15,133 bases of DNA from Gymnopilus junonius (GCA_015501075.1 JADNYJ010000719.1:1-15133), one strand, 5' to 3'. Positions 1 through 11,057 are shown, counted from the stretch's first letter. The notes: generated from the sequence alone by a model not told the origin. Numbers and translations are program-made.

Positions 1-1407
1 CTGGTGCTGGCGGCATAACCACCAGCTGAACCCTGGGCATGTCATGATCACGTATGGTGTCAAACCTCCTGCAATGAAATTAAGAAGATGTTGTTCCTGC
101 AGCATGAAATTTGCATATAACATTTCCTAAGCTAGCTAAATAAATTTCACCTTCGAAAGTAAGGAAATACTCATGTCATTGCAACAAGCAAACCTGATGA
201 CGATTGAAGCTCCGAAATTACTAGTGATGGACACGGGTCACCCTCGGGTTGCCCAGAGGTCACCTGCACCTGTACCCATCAAAACCTGTACCCTTGGTCA
301 TGGGTATGGGTACCTGCTGATATGGGCATGGGTTCTCCGAGGGTTCATACCTGCAGCGGGAGCCCTTGATGGGTGAGAGCCCCAGCCCTGCATGGCATGT
401 TGTATGCCTCGCGGTGACAGTGAAGATGCCAATTGGTGTCTTCCTGCATGTCGTGAGGGTTGGTAACAGCCAGGGGCATGTGCCTAGGAGGCTAATCAAT
501 CCACCTCCAACTCACTTTTGCATGTGAGGGAGGTGGAAGGCTGGTGTCAGCATCGGCATGAGGGCGTGATGGACCCACAGCATAGCGCCACCTGCATGAA
601 AATCGCCCATACAGTCTGCATGGGCGAAAAACCCCCGACTCACACTTGCAAGTGAGGGAGATGGAGGAGTGGTGGCAGTGGTATGCAGCGAGCATGGTAA
701 GCCTGTCAGACTTGTGGACAGGTCATTAGCACAGAAAAAGCAGGAAAAAATAACCAGAACGAGCTCACAATCAGCTTGCAAACCCTTCTGTTACTCACCT
801 GGCCAGGCCTCCCACTACACGGGTCCCCCCTGCATGTACAGCCCCCATCCAGCACAAAAATGCATGCCCACAGCGCTCAGAGGAGAGCAGGGGCATGCAA
901 CTATGATCCGAGGGGTGAGAGAGAGGGAAGGAGAGGAGGAAGAGGAAGGGGAGTGGTGGTGGTGACAAGGTGAGACGTGTTGTTGACACATCACCTGGCT
1001 AGTTGGAGTTCGGACATTTCCGGCTGGTTGGTATGGCTGAACCCATACCCATAGGCATGGGTATGGGTTTGGCCTCGGGTGATTTGACACCCACCCGCAC
1101 CCGTACCCATGTCACCTATACCCATGACCTGTGATGGGTTCCCAAACCCATGTCCATCACTAGAAATTACATAACAGATTTCTAATATGGCTCGCACTGC
1201 CAGCACGAGACTTTCATAATAATATTTAGCTTGTTTAAATCATAAATTAATTCTATTGCACATAAAATGTGTTATTTTCCCCAGATGTGCACTCTGTAGA
1301 TGCGCAGTTGAATTTTTTGCTCTCATCCCTCCATCATCACTGGTCAGCGCCTCATGGCAGCTTGGTTTCTGTGAAGGAAAGACTGTCTGCCTTTTGATCG
1401 GTGTGAC
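1..1407 (-). pseudogene. Candidate remnant of a spliced backbone gene, unit A (partial)
   Basis: Two exon-like segments on the minus strand flank the hAT element. The upstream one (1407 to about 1240) follows a convincing 3' splice site: branch-like GACTAAC, then a pyrimidine-rich stretch ending TTGCAG. It would encode VTPIKRQTVF and onward. The downstream one (68 to 1, cut by the window edge) follows ATTTCATTGCAG. If both belong to one gene, the hAT element lies in the intron between them. I recognise neither peptide, and no good 5' splice site links them. This could be chance open frame; confidence is low. Confidence 0.22.
222..1162. mobile_element. Non-autonomous hAT-type DNA transposon, copy A (941 bp)
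   Basis: The termini are inverted: TAGTGATGGACA at the left and TGTCCATCACTA at the right. They are flanked by an exact 8-bp duplication GAAATTAC (214-221 and 1163-1170). An 8-bp duplication with TAGNG-type ends is the hAT signature. Both subterminal regions are dense in ACCCATACCC / GGGTATGGGT repeats in opposing orientations, as expected for transposase-binding repeats. The interior has several hairpins: CCACCTCC pairs with GGAGGTGG (501-536), CGCCCAT with ATGGGCG (604-626), and ACTTGCAAGT is self-complementary (644-653). A purine-rich tract lies at about 911-963. No reading frame encodes a transposase, so the element depends on one supplied elsewhere. Short open frames inside are not conserved protein and are not annotated. 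Confidence 0.88.
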
Positions 1408-1464
1408 CTGCAATTGAAATAGGTAAAAGTTAGTCAATTAAAGTCACAATGGCACAGATTAGAA

Positions 1465-2518
1465 CAGACTCCAAACCAGTCATGTGGGCTTAAATTATAT
1501 AATTGTTCCAAAGATCTAGTAAAACTTGAACACAGTTAGTGCCCACTAGCGACTGGCATATCTCATCTTTGGTTTTGTTTGGTGGAGCCCTCAGCACAGG
1601 ATTCTCATGACTTTTAATCAGTGATATTTAAATCCACTCCCATTGATCATTATCTGACAGCTTGTTGTCTACTTTTCTTTGCTTTCTTCACCTTTTCAGT
1701 CCCTTTGTCCATTGGATTTGGATCAATGTCCATCTAAACATCTGAATCAGAATCGATGTCCATGGCATCTCCTCTGATTTCTCCTAGATCCTCTTCCTGA
1801 TTTGATGACAGCTTGTCCATGATACTTTCTTCTTGATTTGCAAAGTCTGGCATTATTTGCCTATGGTCTGGATTTGCATCTAACAGAGACGGCACTAGTT
1901 TCCATAGCCAAGGCATATTGGTGCACATTTTTTCACTTGTGACTTGCATAAATGAGCCTTTGAGGTATTCCAAGGTTGCCTTCACCATATTAAACTGAAG
2001 GCCATACTGTCCTTCCAATCAGTACTATTTACCTCAGCACAAAGTCTTTGCCTGAACTCCTCGAAAGCTTAATGAAACACCTCCTTGGGCAGCCCTGTGT
2101 AAATTTGCACATATGTCAGCTAGATCACCTAGTAGAATATATCTTTCTTGAGCAGGTCTTTCGAGGACTCCCTTGATGAAATTTAAGATTGATAAATTGT
2201 TATTTGCCAATGCTTCAAGGACATTTTCGACATCACTTTGGTGGGACATTAGATGGGAACTATTAAACATACAGAATACACAATTCTCATTCTACTGAAA
2301 CGCCTTAAACACATGGGCTCATGTAGTCAGATAACGATCAATGGGAGCAGATTTAAATATCACTGATTAAAGTCATAAGAATCCCGTGCTGAGGGCTCCA
2401 CCAAACAAAACCAAAGACGAGATGTGCCAGTCACTAGTGGGCACTAACTGCATTCAAGTTTCACTAGATCTTCAGAACAATTATATAATCTAAGCCCATG
2501 CGACTGGTTTGGAGTCTG
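1465..2518. mobile_element. Long-TIR DNA transposon with CAGACTCC ends, unit A (1054 bp)
   Basis: Inverted repeats of about 194 bp (1465-1658 and 2326-2518) begin CAGACTCCAAACCAGTC and match with scattered mismatches along their length. The flanks carry GATTAGAA (1457-1464 and 2520-2527). Counting one further base on each side gives 9 bp with one mismatch. Long TIRs and an 8-9 bp duplication suit a Mutator-like (MULE) element, but no transposase is left to prove it. Between the TIRs is a minus-strand protein fragment, annotated separately. The terminal motif closely resembles that of the element at 2579-3375, only 60 bp away. Confidence 0.82.
1650..2270 (-). pseudogene. Decayed N-terminal fragment of a DUF6589-like transposon protein, unit A
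   Basis: Minus-strand blocks read like protein: a segment with VENVLEALANNNLSILNFIK, then one with FMQVTSEKMCTNMPWLWKLV, an acidic stretch (MDIDSDSDV) and a lysine-rich end (KVKKAKKSR). From memory, this order resembles the N-terminal third of Agaricomycete proteins annotated DUF6589, which are linked to DNA transposons; I could not check it. The fragment ends where the left TIR starts, so the putative catalytic part is missing. In-frame stops and a frame change near 2018-2034 break it. In this copy a 2-bp loss (TTGGGCAGCC near 2088) adds another frameshift. A TAG separates the acidic and lysine-rich parts. There is no start or splice pattern that gives a full product. Confidence 0.55.
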
Positions 2519-2578
2519 GGATTAGAACAGCAAGATACGACTCACAATGTTGTGCAAACAAGAAAGCCCCTGCAAGAC

Positions 2579-3375
2579 CAGGCTCCTAAAACCAGCCTCT
2601 AGTATCACTCGCAAGAGCTTCACCTGAGAGCGGGACACAGTGTTGCATCAGAGAAATACAAATATTTTGACACACAAACAAATGTACAAACAAACCTAAG
2701 AGCTCAAGCTCGCGATATAGAGGCTGGCATTTTATAGATTCACGTGATCTGCATGGGCAACCATCTTGTGGGCTGTTAATCCAATAATTCTTTCAAGTAT
2801 TATTAAGTTCCTTCCCCCATATTTATGCAAATTAGGTGTGAGTTTTCTTTAATAATGTGTCTACCATTACTGGTTACCATAATTCTAGTGTGAATGAGCA
2901 GGAGAGCCATATTTTTGCATACAATTAGGTGAACCCATTCACTTGCACTCATTACAATTTACAATAACACCATGGGAAGGTTACCTTTGCATGTTTCTAA
3001 TTTATTCAAGTGGCGTAATTCCTAATTGTGCCAATTGTATTTATCTTTAACTGTTTGAACATGTGCATGGCTAAATCGACATGAGGAAAGGGGTTTACCT
3101 CCTAATTGTAGTGGACAAGGGGGGAAATTCAGCAGTTCCAAATTGGGCATGGTTCTGGTGATGCGCCTGTGCGTCACACTGTAAAAACAGCCTTGACATT
3201 GCTCATGCAGATCATGTGAATCTATAAAATGCCAGCCTCTATATCGCGAGCTTGAGCCCTTAGCTTTGTTTGTACATCAAAATATTTGACTTGTTTGCTC
3301 TCTGATGAAACACATGTGTCCTGCTCTCAGATGAAGCTCTTGTGAGTGATACTAGAGGCTGGTTTTAGGAGCCTG
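2579..3375. mobile_element. Non-coding long-TIR MITE with CAGGCTCC ends, unit A (797 bp)
   Basis: Inverted repeats of about 195-200 bp (2579 to about 2778, and about 3182 to 3375) begin CAGGCTCCTAAAACCAGCC and share GCTCAAGCTCGCGATATAGA further in. The ~400 bp between them is AT-rich with no coding frame, and holds a weaker nested inverted pair around TACAATTAGG. No matching duplication flanks this copy: CTGCAAGAC precedes it and TATTTGAAC follows. The mismatch fits a rearranged element whose two ends come from different insertion events; see the junction finding. The ends align with those of the CAGACTCC element, so the two are probably sibling families. Confidence 0.8.
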
Positions 3376-4192
3376 TATTTGAACTAGCTTCTGCATAGTC
3401 CATATTTGTTGAATATAGGATACAATAATGATACTCATTTATTGCCAAATCAACAAAGTCACATGATAAATTTTAGTCACACTGCCACATAAAGTGCCAG
3501 CAAATAATATTGCGGGTTGGGGATTTCTTAAAAATGACAGGAATAAGTTATTAGATTTTATTGATATAGGGCCTTGTGTTCACAGATACCTCTTCTTACG
3601 ACACCCACAAATGTTTGAACTCCCGCAGAATAAATTGACATTCGAGAGAGGATACAGAAAGTTGCAAATTTCAGGACTACTAAGAAAGCCAGTAATATAG
3701 TTAAGAAAATCACCCAAGATACTACTCCTTTGCCTGATCATAGAATACTTTAAATGATAAAAAAACCATTCATAGGATAAGAAGATTTTCGGCTCACAAT
3801 GTAACAACTTTGCCCTAAATATGGGCCATAATAAGGCAAAACTGCCTATTTTAGCCATCTTCATTGCTGAATATCTTTTGAATGACAAAAGCCCTGCCTT
3901 TGATCTCACTTGAATGTTATTAGAGTAGGAAATATCTATCCACTGACCCATTTTCAGCCATATTCCATAAAATTCAGTTGATGGCAGGTAATATTTTTCG
4001 CACTATTTCCCTTGTACCTATGCAGTATCTGAATATTTTAGTTCTTTCAATTTGTGGAACTGATCTATATCAATGTAGTTTAAATATATTTTTACTCCAA
4101 ATATTTTACCATACCGGTATTGCGCAACAGGTACCCGCAATACTTTTTGCCGTCACTTTACCACCAACATAGTACAATGTGACCCCACATAA
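3376..4192. other. AT-rich array backbone, no recognised gene (unit B; same at 7645-8463)
   Basis: Apart from the unit boundary I see no transposon ends, RNA gene or recognisable protein. Open frames exist on both strands (such as about 3494-3700 plus and 3580-3951 minus), but one-base indels between units B and C change their length and frame. The base composition also makes such frames unsurprising. Confidence 0.6.
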
Positions 4193-5670
4193 TTAGCTAA
4201 CATCATGGAAGCAACACTGATTCACTCCTCTCTTGCCAGTCCCTGATACTGGGGTCGAGCTGCCTGGTGCTGGCGGCATAACCACCAGCTGAACCCTGGG
4301 CAATGTCATGATCACGTATGGTGTCAAACCTCCTGCAATGAAATTAAGAAGATGTTGTTCCTGCAGCATGAAATTTGCATATAACATTTCCTAAGCTAGC
4401 TAAATAAATTTCACCTTCGAAAGTAAGGAAATACTCATGTCATTGCAACAAGCAAACCTGATGACGATTGAAGCTCCGAAATTACTAGTGATGGACACGG
4501 GTCACCCTCGGGTTGCCCAGAGGTCACCTGCACCTGTACCCATCAAAACCTGTACCCTTGGTCATGGGTATGGGTACCTGCTGATATGGGCATGGGTTCT
4601 CGAGGGTTCATACCTGCAGCGGGAGCCCTTGATGGGTGAGAGCCCCAGCCCTGCATGGCATGTTGTATGCCTCGCGGTGACAGTGAAGATGCCAATTGGT
4701 GTCTTCCTGCATGTCGTGAGGGTTGGTAACAGCCAGGGGCATGTGCCTAGGAGGCTAATCAATCCACCTCCAACTCACTTTTGCATGTGAGGGAGGTGGA
4801 AGGCTGGTGTCAGCATCGGCATGAGGGCGTGATGGACCCACAGCATAGCGCCACCTGCATGAAAATCGCCCATACAGTCTGCATGGGCGAAAAACCCCCG
4901 ACTCACACTTGCAAGTGAGGGAGATGGAGGAGTGGTGGCAGTGGTATGCAGCGAGCATGGTAAGCCTGTCAGACTTGTGGACAGGTCATTAGCACAGAAA
5001 AAGCAGGAAAAAATAACCAGAACGAGCTCACAATCAGCTTGCAAACCCTTCTGTTACTCACCTGGCCAGGCCTCCCACTACACGGGTCCCCCCTGCATGT
5101 ACAGCCCCCATCCAGCACAAAAATGCATGCCCACAGCGCTCAGAGGAGAGCAGGGGCATGCAACTATGATCCGAGGGGTGAGAGAGAGGGAAGGAGAGGA
5201 GGAAGAGGAAGGGGAGTGGTGGTGGTGACAAGGTGAGACGTGTTGTTGACACATCACCTGGCTAGTTGGAGTTCGGACATTTCCGGCTGGTTGGTATGGC
5301 TGAACCCATACCCATAGGCATGGGTATGGGTTTGGCCTCGGGTGATTTGACACCCACCCGCACCCGTACCCATGTCACCTATACCCATGACCTGTGATGG
5401 GTTCCCAAACCCATGTCCATCACTAGAAATTACATAACAGATTTCTAATATGGCTCGCACTGCCAGCACGAGACTTTCATAATAATATTTAGCTTGTTTA
5501 AATCATAAATTAATTCTATTGCACATAAAATGTGTTATTTTCCCCAGATGTGCACTCTGTAGATGCGCAGTTGAATTTTTTGCTCTCATCCCTCCATCAT
5601 CACTGGTCAGCGCCTCATGGCAGCTTGGTTTCTGTGAAGGAAAGACTGTCTGCCTTTTGATCGGTGTGAC
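4193..5670 (-). pseudogene. Candidate remnant of a spliced backbone gene, unit B
   Basis: Complete view of the region described for unit A. The upstream segment is 5670 to about 5503. The downstream segment, 4332 to 4193, ends in a clean TAA, and in units A and C its frame would read RFDTIRDHDMPRVQL and onward, finishing GVNQCCFHDVS. Here one extra A in GGGCAATG (about 4302) shifts the frame relative to the other units. The hAT element at 4486-5425 separates the segments. I see no known domain. Residue composition and splice acceptors are the only arguments for coding. Confidence 0.22.
4486..5425. mobile_element. Non-autonomous hAT-type transposon, copy B (940 bp)
   Basis: Same element as at 222-1162, with the same GAAATTAC duplication at 4478-4485 and 5426-5433. 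The only difference I see from copy A is one missing base near 4600 (TTCTCGAGG against TTCTCCGAGG). Identical flanks in every array unit show that it was inherited by amplification and did not insert independently. Confidence 0.88.
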
Positions 5671-5727
5671 CTGCAATTGAAATAGGTAAAAGTTAGTCAA
5701 TTAAAGTCACAATGGCACAGATTAGAA

Positions 5728-6784
5728 CAGACTCCAAACCAGTCATGTGGGCTTAAATTATATAATTGTTCCAAAGATCTAGTAAAACTTGAACACAGTT
5801 AGTGCCCACTAGCGACTGGCATATCTCATCTTTGGTTTTGTTTGGTGGAGCCCTCAGCACAGGATTCTCATGACTTTTAATCAGTGATATTTAAATCCAC
5901 TCCCATTGATCATTATCTGACAGCTTGTTGTCTACTTTTCTTTGCTTTCTTCACCTTTTCAGTCCCTTTGTCCATTGGATTTGGATCAATGTCCATCTAA
6001 CATCTGAATCAGAATCGATGTCCATGGCATCTCCTCTGATTTCTCCTAGATCCTCTTCCTGATTTGATGACAGCTTGTCCATGATACTTTCTTCTTGATT
6101 TGCAAAGTCTGGCATTATTTGCCTATGGTCTGGATTTGCATCTAACAGAGACGGCACTAGTTTCCATAGCCAAGGCATATTGGTGCACATTTTTTCACTT
6201 GTGACTTGCATAAATGAGCCTTTGAGGTATTCCAAGGTTGCCTTCACCATATTAAACTGAAGGCCATACTGTCCTTCCAACATCAGTACTATTTACCTCA
6301 GCACAAAGTCTTTGCCTGAACTCCTCGAAAGCTTAATGAAACACCTCCTTGGGAGCAGCCCTGTGTAAATTTGCACATATGTCAGCTAGATCACCTAGTA
6401 GAATATATCTTTCTTGAGCAGGTCTTTCGAGGACTCCCTTGATGAAATTTAAGATTGATAAATTGTTATTTGCCAATGCTTCAAGGACATTTTCGACATC
6501 ACTTTGGTGGGACATTAGATGGGAACTATTAAACATACAGAATACACAATTCTCATTCTACTGAAACGCCTTAAACACATGGGCTCATGTAGTCAGATAA
6601 CGATCAATGGGAGCAGATTTAAATATCACTGATTAAAGTCATAAGAATCCCGTGCTGAGGGCTCCACCAAACAAAACCAAAGACGAGATGTGCCAGTCAC
6701 TAGTGGGCACTAACTGCATTCAAGTTTCACTAGATCTTCAGAACAATTATATAATCTAAGCCCATGCGACTGGTTTGGAGTCTG
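5728..6784. mobile_element. Long-TIR DNA transposon with CAGACTCC ends, unit B (1057 bp)
   Basis: Same element as at 1465-2518, with GATTAGAA flanks at 5720-5727 and 6786-6793. It keeps the bases lost in unit A (CCAACATCAG near 6280 and TTGGGAGCAG near 6353) and lacks one A near 6000. Confidence 0.82.
5913..6536 (-). pseudogene. Decayed DUF6589-like fragment, unit B
   Basis: The upstream block runs from 6536 to a TAA at about 6333 (ending PKEVFH). Past that stop the same frame continues with protein-like AFEEFRQRLCAEV, so the stop looks like a mutation within former coding sequence. The second block starts near 6283 in another frame. The one-base loss at about 6000 removes the stop after SDSDV seen in units A and C but puts the lysine-rich end out of frame. 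There is no intact product. Confidence 0.5.
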
Positions 6785-6844
6785 GGATTAGAACAGCAAG
6801 ATACGACTCACAATGTTGTGCAAACAAGAAAGCCCCTGCAAGAC

Positions 6845-7644
6845 CAGGCTCCTAAAACCAGCCTCTAGTATCACTCGCAAGAGCTTCACCTGAGAGCGGG
6901 ACACAGTGTTGCATCAGAGAAATACAAATATTTTGACACACAAACAAATGTACAAACAAACCTAAGAGCTCAAGCTCGCGATATAGAGGCTGGCATTTTA
7001 TAGATTCACGTGATCTGCATGGGCAACCATCTTGTGGGCTGTTAATCCAATAATTCTTTCAAGTACTTATTAAGTTCCTTCCCCCATATTTATGCAAATT
7101 AGGTGTGAGTTTTCTTTAATAATGTGTCTACCATTACTGGTTACCATAATTCTAGTGTGAATGAGCAGGAGAGCCATATTTTTGCATACAATTAGGTGAA
7201 CCCATTCACTTGCACTCATTACAATTTACAATAACACCATGGGAAGGTTACCTTTGCATGTTTCTAATTTATTCAAGTGGCGTAATTCCTAATTGTGCCA
7301 ATTGTATTTATCTTTAACTGTTTGAACATGTGGCATGGCTAAATCGACATGAGGAAAGGGGTTTACCTCCTAATTGTAGTGGACAAGGGGGGAAATTCAG
7401 CAGTTCCAAATTGGGCATGGTTCTGGTGATGCGCCTGTGCGTCACACTGTAAAAACAGCCTTGACATTGCTCATGCAGATCATGTGAATCTATAAAATGC
7501 CAGCCTCTATATCGCGAGCTTGAGCCCTTAGCTTTGTTTGTACATCAAAATATTTGACTGTGTTTGCTCTCTGATGAAACACATGTGTCCTGCTCTCAGA
7601 TGAAGCTCTTGTGAGTGATACTAGAGGCTGGTTTTAGGAGCCTG
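6845..7644. mobile_element. Non-coding long-TIR MITE with CAGGCTCC ends, unit B (800 bp)
   Basis: Same element as at 2579-3375, again followed by TATTTGAAC. Its 3-bp greater length comes from bases lost in unit A (near 2800, 3060 and 3290). The right TIR carries the intact sequence ACTAGAGGCTGG at about 7620-7631, the unoccupied form of the site filled by the helicase element in unit C. Confidence 0.8.
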
Positions 7645-8463
7645 TATTTGAACTAGCTTCTGCATAGGTCCATATTTGTTGATATAGGATACAATAATGA
7701 TACTCATTTATTGCCAAATCAACAAAGTCACATGATAAATTTTAGTCACACTGCCACATAAAGTGCCAGCAAATAATATTGCGGGTTGGGGATTTCTTAA
7801 AAATGACAGGAATAAGTTATTAGATTTTATTGATATAGGGCCTTGTGTTCACAGATACCTCTTCTTACGACACCCACAAATGTTTGAACTCCCGCAGAAT
7901 AAATTGACATTCTGAGAGAGGATACCAGAAAGTTGCAAATTTCAGGACTACTAAGAAAGCCAGTAATATAGTTAAGAAAATCACCCAAGATACTACTCCT
8001 TTGCCTGATCATAGAATACTTTAAATGATAAAAAACCATTCATAGGATAAGAAGATTTTCGGCTCACAATGTAACAACTTTGCCCTAAATATGGCCATAA
8101 TAAGGCAAAACTGCCTATTTTAGCCATCTTCATTGCTGAATATCTTTTGAATGACAAAAGCCCTGCCTTTGATCTCACTTGAATGTTATTAGAGTAGGAA
8201 ATATCTATCCACTGACCCATTTTCAGCCATATTCCATAAAATTCAGTTGATGGCAGGTAATATTTTTCGCACTATTTCCCTTGTACCTATGCAGTATCTG
8301 AATATTTTAGTTCTTTCAATTTGTGGAACTGATCTATATCAATGTAGTTCTTAAATATATTTTTACTCCAAATATTTTACCATACCGGTATTGCGCAACA
8401 GGTACCCGCAATACTTTTTGCCGTCACTTTACCACCAACATAGTACATAGTGACCCCACATAA

Positions 8464-9941
8464 TTAGCTAACATCATGGAAGCAACACTGATTCACTCCT
8501 CTCTTGCCAGTCCCTGATACTGGGGTCGAGCTGCCTGGTGCTGGCGGCATAACCACCAGCTGAACCCTGGGCATGTCATGATCACGTATGGTGTCAAACC
8601 TCCTGCAATGAAATTAAGAAGATGTTGTTCCTGCAGCATGAAATTTGCATATAACATTTCCTAAGCTAGCTAAATAAATTTCACCTTCGAAAGTAAGGAA
8701 ATACTCATGTCATTGCAACAAGCAAACCTGATGACGATTGAAGCTCCGAAATTACTAGTGATGGACACGGGTCACCCTCGGGTTGCCCAGAGGTCACCTG
8801 CACCTGTACCCATCAAAACCTGTACCCTTGGTCATGGGTATGGGTACCTGCTGATATGGGCATGGGTTCTCTGAGGGTTCATACCTGCAGCGGGAGCCCT
8901 TGATGGGTGAGAGCCCCAGCCCTGCATGGCATGTTGTATGCCTCGCGGTGACAGTGAAGATGCCAATTGGTGTCTTCCTGCATGTCGTGAGGGTTGGTAA
9001 CAGCCAGGGGCATGTGCCTAGGAGGCTAATCAATCCACCTCCAACTCACTTTTGCATGTGAGGGAGGTGGAAGGCTGGTGTCAGCATCGGCATGAGGGCG
9101 TGATGGACCCACAGCATAGCGCCACCTGCATGAAAATCGCCCATACAGTCTGCATGGGCGAAAAACCCCCGACTCACACTTGCAAGTGAGGGAGATGGAG
9201 GAGTGGTGGCAGTGGTATGCAGCGAGCATGGTAAGCCTGTCAGACTTGTGGACAGGTCATTAGCACAGAAAAAGCAGGAAAAAATAACCAGAACGAGCTC
9301 ACAATCAGCTTGCAAACCCTTCTGTTACTCACCTGGCCAGGCCTCCCACTACACGGGTCCCCCCTGCATGTACAGCCCCCATCCAGCACAAAAATGCATG
9401 CCCACAGCGCTCAGAGGAGAGCAGGGGCATGCAACTATGATCCGAGGGGTGAGAGAGAGGGAAGGAGAGGAGGGAAGAGGAAGGGGAGTGGTGGTGGTGA
9501 CAAGGTGAGACGTGTTGTTGACACATCACCTGGCTAGTTGGAGTTCGGACATTTCCGGCTGGTTGGTATGGCTGAACCCATACCCATAGGCATGGGTATG
9601 GGTTTGGCCTCGGGTGATTTGACACCCACCCGCACCCGTACCCATGTCACCTATACCCATGACCTGTGATGGGTTCCCAAACCCATGTCCATCACTAGAA
9701 ATTACATAACAGATTTCTAATATGGCTCGCACTGCCAGCACGAGACTTTCATAATAATATTTAGCTTGTTTAAATCATAAATTAATTCTATTGCACATAA
9801 AATGTGTTATTTTCCCCAGATGTGCACTCTGTAGATGCGCAGTTGAATTTTTTGCTCTCATCCCTCCATCATCACTGGTCAGCGCCTCATGGCAGCTTGG
9901 TTTCTGTGAAGGAAAGACTGTCTGCCTTTTGATCGGGTGAC
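8464..9941 (-). pseudogene. Candidate remnant of a spliced backbone gene, unit C
   Basis: Same arrangement as in unit B. The downstream segment (8602 to 8464) keeps the unshifted frame and ends in TAA. The upstream segment (9941 to about 9775) has lost one base just inside the acceptor (GGGTGACC against GGTGTGACC), shifting its frame. At least one segment is therefore broken in each of B and C, so the sequence is not maintained as protein or the assembly carries indel errors. Confidence 0.2.
8756..9697. mobile_element. Non-autonomous hAT-type transposon, copy C (942 bp)
   Basis: Same element and GAAATTAC duplication (8748-8755 and 9698-9705). It differs from copy A by a substitution near 8871 (TTCTCTGAGG) and one extra G in the purine tract near 9473. 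This indel changes the reading frame of the short internal open frames between copies, which supports treating them as non-coding. Confidence 0.88.
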
Positions 9942-9999
9942 CTGCAATTGAAATAGGTAAAAGTTAGTCCAATTAAAGTCACAATGGCACAGATTAGAA

Positions 10000-11057
10000 C
10001 AGACTCCAAACCAGTCATGTGGGCTTAAATTATATAATTGTTCCAAAGATCTAGTAAAACTTGAACACAGTTAGTGCCCACTAGCGACTGGCATATCTCA
10101 TCTTTGGTTTTGTTTGGTGGAGCCCTCAGCACAGGATTCTCATGACTTTTAATCAGTGATATTTAAATCCACTCCCATTGATCATTATCTGACAGCTTGT
10201 TGTCTACTTTTCTTTGCTTTCTTCACCTTTTCAGTCCCTTTGTCCATTGGATTTGGATCAATGTCCATCTAAACATCTGAATCAGAATCGATGTCCATGG
10301 CATCTCCTCTGATTTCTCCTAGATCCTCTTCCTGATTTGATGACAGCTTGTCCATGATACTTTCTTCTTGATTTGCAAAGTCTGGCATTATTTGCCTATG
10401 GTCTGGATTTGCATCTAACAGAGACGGCACTAGTTTCCATAGCCAAGGCATATTGGTGCACATTTTTTCACTTGTGACTTGCATAAATGAGCCTTTGAGG
10501 TATTCCAAGGTTGCCTTCACCATATTAAACTGAAGGCCATACTGTCCTTCCAACATCAGTACTATTTACCTCAGCACAAAGTCTTTGCCTGAACTCCTCG
10601 AAAGCTTAATGAAACACCTCCTTGGGAGCAGCCCTGTGTAAATTTGCACATATGTCAGCTAGATCACCTAGTAGAATATATCTTTCTTGAGCAGGTCTTT
10701 CGAGGACTCCCTTGATGAAATTTAAGATTGATAAATTGTTATTTGCCAATGCTTCAAGGACATTTTCGACATCACTTTGGTGGGACATTAGATGGGAACT
10801 ATTAAACATACAGAATACACAATTCTCATTCTACTGAAACGCCTTAAACACATGGGCTCATGTAGTCAGATAACGATCAATGGGAGCAGATTTAAATATC
10901 ACTGATTAAAGTCATAAGAATCCCGTGCTGAGGGCTCCACCAAACAAAACCAAAGACGAGATGTGCCAGTCACTAGTGGGCACTAACTGCATTCAAGTTT
11001 CACTAGATCTTCAGAACAATTATATAATCTAAGCCCATGCGACTGGTTTGGAGTCTG
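10000..11057. mobile_element. Long-TIR DNA transposon with CAGACTCC ends, unit C (1058 bp)
   Basis: Same element, with GATTAGAA flanks at 9992-9999 and 11059-11066. It is essentially identical to unit B and keeps the A missing there near 6000. Confidence 0.82.
10185..10809 (-). pseudogene. Decayed DUF6589-like fragment, unit C
   Basis: Probably the least damaged of the three copies. Block one (10809 to about 10606) ends at the same TAA as in unit B. Block two (about 10556 to 10269) ends at a TAG after SDSDV, followed in frame by MDIDPNPMDKG and the lysine-rich tail to a TAA at 10187-10185. The shared lesions show the protein was already dead before the array was amplified. Confidence 0.5.

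Larger units (their letters stand above)
3376..7644. repeat. Array unit B, complete copy (4269 bp)
   Basis: The unit is defined here from the base after one GGAGCCTG transposon end to the next such end, because the right edge of the whole array falls at that end. In order it contains AT-rich backbone, a candidate terminal exon on the minus strand, the hAT element, more backbone, the DUF6589-fragment element and the long-TIR MITE. Unit A (1-3375) is the same structure lacking its first ~890 bp because of the window edge. Confidence 0.9.

Noticed and set aside
1040..1160. ACCCATACCC repeats as degenerate telomere sequence, which with the RecQ-like gene would suggest a subtelomere with a telomere-linked helicase
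   Set aside because: The repeats occur in opposing orientation at both ends of an element with exact 8-bp duplications, the normal place for hAT subterminal repeats. There is no TTAGGG array, and the helicase lies in its own transposon.
260..1206. Many 60-100 codon open frames on both strands of the hAT element (and the same set in units B and C)
   Set aside because: They overlap each other on both strands, change with one-base indels between units, and lie across TIRs, subterminal repeats and hairpins. None resembles a transposase.
3494..3951. Open frames in the AT-rich backbone (plus 3494-3700, minus 3580-3951)
   Set aside because: They overlap on opposite strands, are broken differently in unit C by small indels, and show no recognisable motif.
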